DNA from: Sinotaia quadrata | Taxonomy: Eukaryota > Mollusca > Gastropoda > Architaenioglossa > Viviparidae | Reading direction: 5' to 3' | Length of the DNA stretch: 64,000 bases | Assembly: GCA_028829895.1 (NCBI GenBank) | Contig: CM054180.1 | Span: 111,961,135-112,025,134, forward strand | Shown: in pieces, positions 60,135-64,000 of the stretch | Numbering within the stretch: position 1 is the stretch's first letter | How the letters are laid out: every line of letters begins with the position of its first letter | Notes under the pieces: generated by a model | Seen by the model: the letters and a program-made list of their open reading frames with translations, nothing else | What the model was told of the DNA's origin: nothing | Databases searched by the model: none | Program-made: the position numbers and the translations under genes

Positions 60135-63100
60135 CTGCAAATGTCGTGAAATAAATTTTAATATAACTATAGTTTGCAATATTTGCAAAATTTTCATAAT
60201 TCTCAGGCTAAAAGTTAATTGCTACATAATTTCAAATGAAAGAAAACAAAAATTATACACAATATAGTGTTTAATCAAAAACTTCAGACTTTTTTGTTGA
60301 GTCATATTGATCTTATTCAATCATGTTTATTCGTGTTCACAAACGATCAATAAAAGCGTTCAATGGAACATATGCATGCTCTGAAGTACATATCATGTTC
60401 AAGCAAGATAAATATTTTCAGATGTGTTCAACCATGTTACGTTGAGTAGATTAAGTACTGTTTGTTGCATGTAAACATCAGTGATCGTGAATCACTCCCA
60501 GTAGTGTTTAATGTCACTAGATTAATCAAGTCGCATATTCAGTAAGTTTTGTGATTTGTCGATTAAATTAGTGCGTAATTTTCCAACACGCTCAATAATG
60601 TTCCTTAGCGCAAAATTAAGTTGTGTTATGTGGAGTAGTATTCCGTAATTTTGAGTAGTGTTTAATTCTGTGTCGTCTCAATTTTTGCACTCTCGTGTTG
60701 CAGAAACTAAATTAAAAATAACCTCAATGCAATTTAACGGCTGTCAGAATTAGTGCATATATAAACATTCAAATGAAAACAATCTTGTTATACAGTTACA
60801 AATAAGATGTTGCTAGCAGTGAGCATTTCGATAGTACAAAACATGTGAAAATTGATAATATATCACGAAGGACATAAAATGTTATTTATTCTTGGTGTCA
60901 CACAGAAACTATTGTGAAGTAGACTATTATTTGAATCTGCACTTAATTCAGCCACGATTTGAGATCAGAACATGCAATGTACATACTGGAAACTTTTAAT
61001 ACACAGATGTAATTAATTAAGCAATTTTAAAATCATGAACATATTTCTTCCTTTCATCAAAACGATATTGTGTCGACATAAATCCAACAAACTAAAAAAA
61101 GTATTATTTAATTTATCCATTATTATTAATCTGTAATTTGTAATCTGTAATTAATTTAGTAATAAATTCTAAGCTCACAAATGATAGGATTAAATTTAAC
61201 TTCAGTTGTTCGATGAAAACTGCTTTTGTTTGTACACTGTTCATTTGACTTTTGAAAAAAACTGATCTATGTTTTGCACTCTTAGCTTTTGAAATTCTCT
61301 TTGCTAAACGTGCTTTTGAAATTCTCTTTGCTAAACATTTAACATGCTCCTTTGATCAACATTCTGATTGTTCCTGTGATGAATGAATACAACGTTTTTC
61401 TACAGATATCACGGTATATACGCAAATAGATGGAATGTGTGGAAATATTATTTTTCCTTATTTTATACTGTAAACATTTGACCTTTTAGTATTTCGTAAT
61501 TATTACGATTGCTAATTTTATAATTAAATGTTAGAATTTTACAAGAATGTTAATTATAACAAATGGAAATATGAAGTGTGAGAAAAAAGGTGTTCGAGAT
61601 TTGAATTTAGTTGAGCAATTATTTAGGGTCTGTGAACTAATATGTATTCGGAGATTCCTGATCCCAAGTCCCTAAATTCAAAGTCTCTGCATCCCATAAT
61701 GCTTATCTGTGAGATCCCATATACTTTGGATATTTGGTGTACATTTTCTCTCGTGTTTTAATGGTGATCTAAAGTCGACTGGAGACAGGTTTTATTATTT
61801 TATATAAAAAAGAATATGCACCTACATAAAAGGACATTCCGATTTTGTGTTCATCCGATATACTATGTTTATTTTAATTGGCGATTGTGAAATACATTTG
61901 TGATGTTTGAACTTTTGGCTGTGGCCTGCGGCTTTAACACAGATCATATGTATTATTTGTGCTTTTCTATTTTAAAACTCGTCACTCCTCGGCATTTCAG
62001 ATGATGGTAATTACAGTTATTTTCTACTGGCCTTTGTAATGTTCATTAAAATAACAGTCGGACAGCAAAAGTATGAAAGTATGTAGTATGTAGATTTTTA
62101 ACAGCTGTATTTACCAGACAAATAGGTGTATTATTGGAGCGTCAGCATTATCTGTGAGGAAGTTTATAAATTACAACCATCATTGCTATTAATAGATTAA
62201 TTCAAACTATGCCAAAATAAACTCCTATTACTGAAATCCTTCACATTAGTTTATTATCAGTAGTCGTTATGTTTTATCCTTAGTTAATGTGGGTATAGCT
62301 ACGTTTATAAAGTCAAATCATTAAGATCATTAAATAGAAGAAATGTCACTAATTGATAGTCTGATAGTGGTTTAGATCTCCATTAGCATTCTTTTAAGAA
62401 AGGACAATAGTGTTTTCAATGAAGTGGTGAAGACTTTTATTACCATAGATCCGGTTGACCTGTAGTGATGTGAAATTGTACTTTTTTAGAAGACCGCATT
62501 CCTCACGGATGATATATTATTATAAGATGCATGCGTTAAACAGACGACACCACACACAAATGTTTGTGATTTCAAAATATTCAGGTGAAGAAGAGGATTA
62601 TACAGCACCATACAATTTCCAATTTCTGTTTTAATTTATATATTTTCATTCACTCTATGAAATAAATTCTGAAACATCTCTCTTTTTTTTAAATTCTGCA
62701 TTATATTTACTGCACATTTAACTCGAGATTTATGTTATTAGGAGTAGTGTATTGTTTGTTTGGAGCTGATAATTGAAAATAATATCACAGAGCAACGATA
62801 CATAGATTGACCACTCATACATGTCAAAGGTATATGAACGAATTTTCTAAAGACTCGGACAAATAAATTATTTTACTGAATCAAAGTCTGGTCATCCGAT
62901 ACTACTTGGTCACAAATGTATTATGCTTCCTTGAGAGTCGACAACTATTTCACTTTTGTACTGACAGTATTGACAATGTACACATCAGAGGAAAATGGTG
63001 TAAGGACTGATAATAACAATGAAATGACCAGTAAGCCCTGGCAGCTGTATTATGACATTTTATATACACATTATTATTAAAAGAAAAAAGATTATTGCTA

Positions 63101-63342
63101 CGTAAGAATTTTATTTGCAATTTGTAATTATTTTCATATGGTGCAGCGCTCCTTTAATGTCTTTCGATCTTAAGTGTGTATTAAATAAATTTCTGTGCTC
63201 TGGACTTATATTTTTAATTCATAATTATGCTTTATTTATAGTTAAATTCAATTCAATTTCCAATAGATTGACAATAATCAAAGCGAAAGTTTTCAAAGAA
63301 GAATACTACTGACATTAATTTCGAAACAGAAAATGTTCAAAC
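60135..63342 (-). other. Copy D intron 4
   Basis: A 3.2-kb intron, alignable with those of B and C but clearly more diverged. It has no LTR, no long microsatellite and no recognisable copy of the decayed coding-like block. Confidence 0.7.
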
Positions 63343-63519
63343 CTTAAGTGAAACGTTCAGATAAAACGTTGCGAAACAGGGGCCTACACAGTTGTTTTCA
63401 AGTTTTCGTAGTTCATTGCCGTCCACGTACAAGTGAAGAGAGCGGGAATCATCAACCATCACACCAAGACGAGTGCTACCCCTAACAGTTTCTTCCTCAG
63501 GACGGGAGAGCCATTTACT
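63343..63519 (-). CDS. TRIM-NHR copy D, exon 4 (C-terminal half of NHR); partial gene
   Basis: Fifty-nine codons, phase 0, acceptor TTTTCTTTTAG and donor AAG|GTTTGA. It encodes STRLGVMVDDSRSLHLYVDG, so the NHR core is kept, but the D-Q-G-V turn is replaced by NELRKLENN. Cys-Phe-Ala-Thr-Phe replaces the Y-A-V-F strand. The start (SKWLSRPEEETVRG) is unrelated to B and C. Frame and splice sites are intact, so it is probably functional but diverged. Its exons 1-3 should lie just beyond the right edge. Confidence 0.82.
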
Positions 63520-64000
63520 CTAAAAGAAAAAGCAATTCTAAAACTTGCATGTATTTAGTTCTTTCTAAAATTGTATAAAAGTTGTAATACGAAGGAAAAT
63601 GAAAACACAAGCAAAAAGTAACTACTAAGTAAGGAGAAACACAAAACATACAAAATATTAAAAATATTATAAAATTAAATACGTAATTTAGAAAATAATC
63701 CATGAATGAAATAAGATTTTGAGTCTTTCAATTATATAACTTCCGCAAACCTATTCTCCTCTGGAAGATAGCTGTGTACTATATTTAAAGTGCTTTTTTT
63801 CTAATAAAATACATTGATCTAAAATAGTCTTCCACGTGACAGTGCAAAACGTGTTTGCTCTCAAATAAATAATTTATAATTAATAGCTTTATTCCAAGAA
63901 AAAGTAGTTTCCAAAGTAAATTATGGCATTTTAAAAATTAAATACAATTTATCTTTGTCCGTCTCTCTACATACATATATGCACACAGATACATATACGG
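63520..64000 (-). other. Copy D intron 3, partial
   Basis: Aligns with intron 3 of B and C (shared TACCTCTGG/CTCCTCTGG-AGGTA and CACTTCCACATGA-like strings). The window ends before exon 3. Confidence 0.65.

Overview
This window is invertebrate animal nuclear DNA. It is strongly AT-rich, has intron-split genes with GT-AG junctions, AATAAA poly(A) signals, abundant microsatellites and minisatellites, and non-LTR and LTR retroelement debris. A lophotrochozoan such as a mollusc is my best guess, from the style of the expanded TRIM-like genes and the retroelement fragment. That is inference; no sequence here names the species.

The window is dominated by a tandem array of one gene family, all on the minus strand, so it reads right to left: D, C, B, A. 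Each complete copy has five visible coding exons, all joined in phase 0. Exon 1 is large and encodes a C3HC4 RING, two B-boxes and a coiled coil, the N-terminal layout of TRIM E3 ubiquitin ligases. Exons 2-4 and the start of exon 5 encode one Neuralized homology repeat (NHR) domain. The predicted proteins are 542 residues (B) and 541 residues (C). Copy A shows only exon 1 (292-1383) and runs off the left edge. B is complete (11151-22159), as is C (36503-47694). D shows only exons 4 and 5 (63343-63519 and 60084-60134), and its 5' part lies beyond the right edge. A vestige of another last exon sits near 54060-54105. The repeat unit is about 25 kb, measured as B exon 1 to C exon 1.

Layout: 1-5.8 kb is copy A exon 1 and its upstream flank. 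5.8-8.2 kb holds an unrecognised small ORF, a minisatellite and a dispersed repeat. 8.2-25.6 kb is unit B: 3' flank with a 255-bp MITE, the gene, and a 5' flank with a reverse-transcriptase fragment. 25.6-33.7 kb is spacer with older duplicated fragments, a 20-bp satellite and a solo LTR. 33.7-51.1 kb is unit C, built like B but with a second solo LTR in its last intron and a 1.6-kb deletion in its 5' flank. 51.1-59.6 kb is spacer with fragments of an older unit and a long trinucleotide tract. 59.6-64 kb is the 3' end of unit D.

The main points of interest are: the RING/B-box/coiled-coil/NHR architecture in a tandem array; loss of a RING zinc ligand in copy B; clusters of amino-acid change between B and C in the first B-box and in an NHR loop, inside otherwise near-identical DNA; and paralogous empty sites that confirm two transposon insertions.
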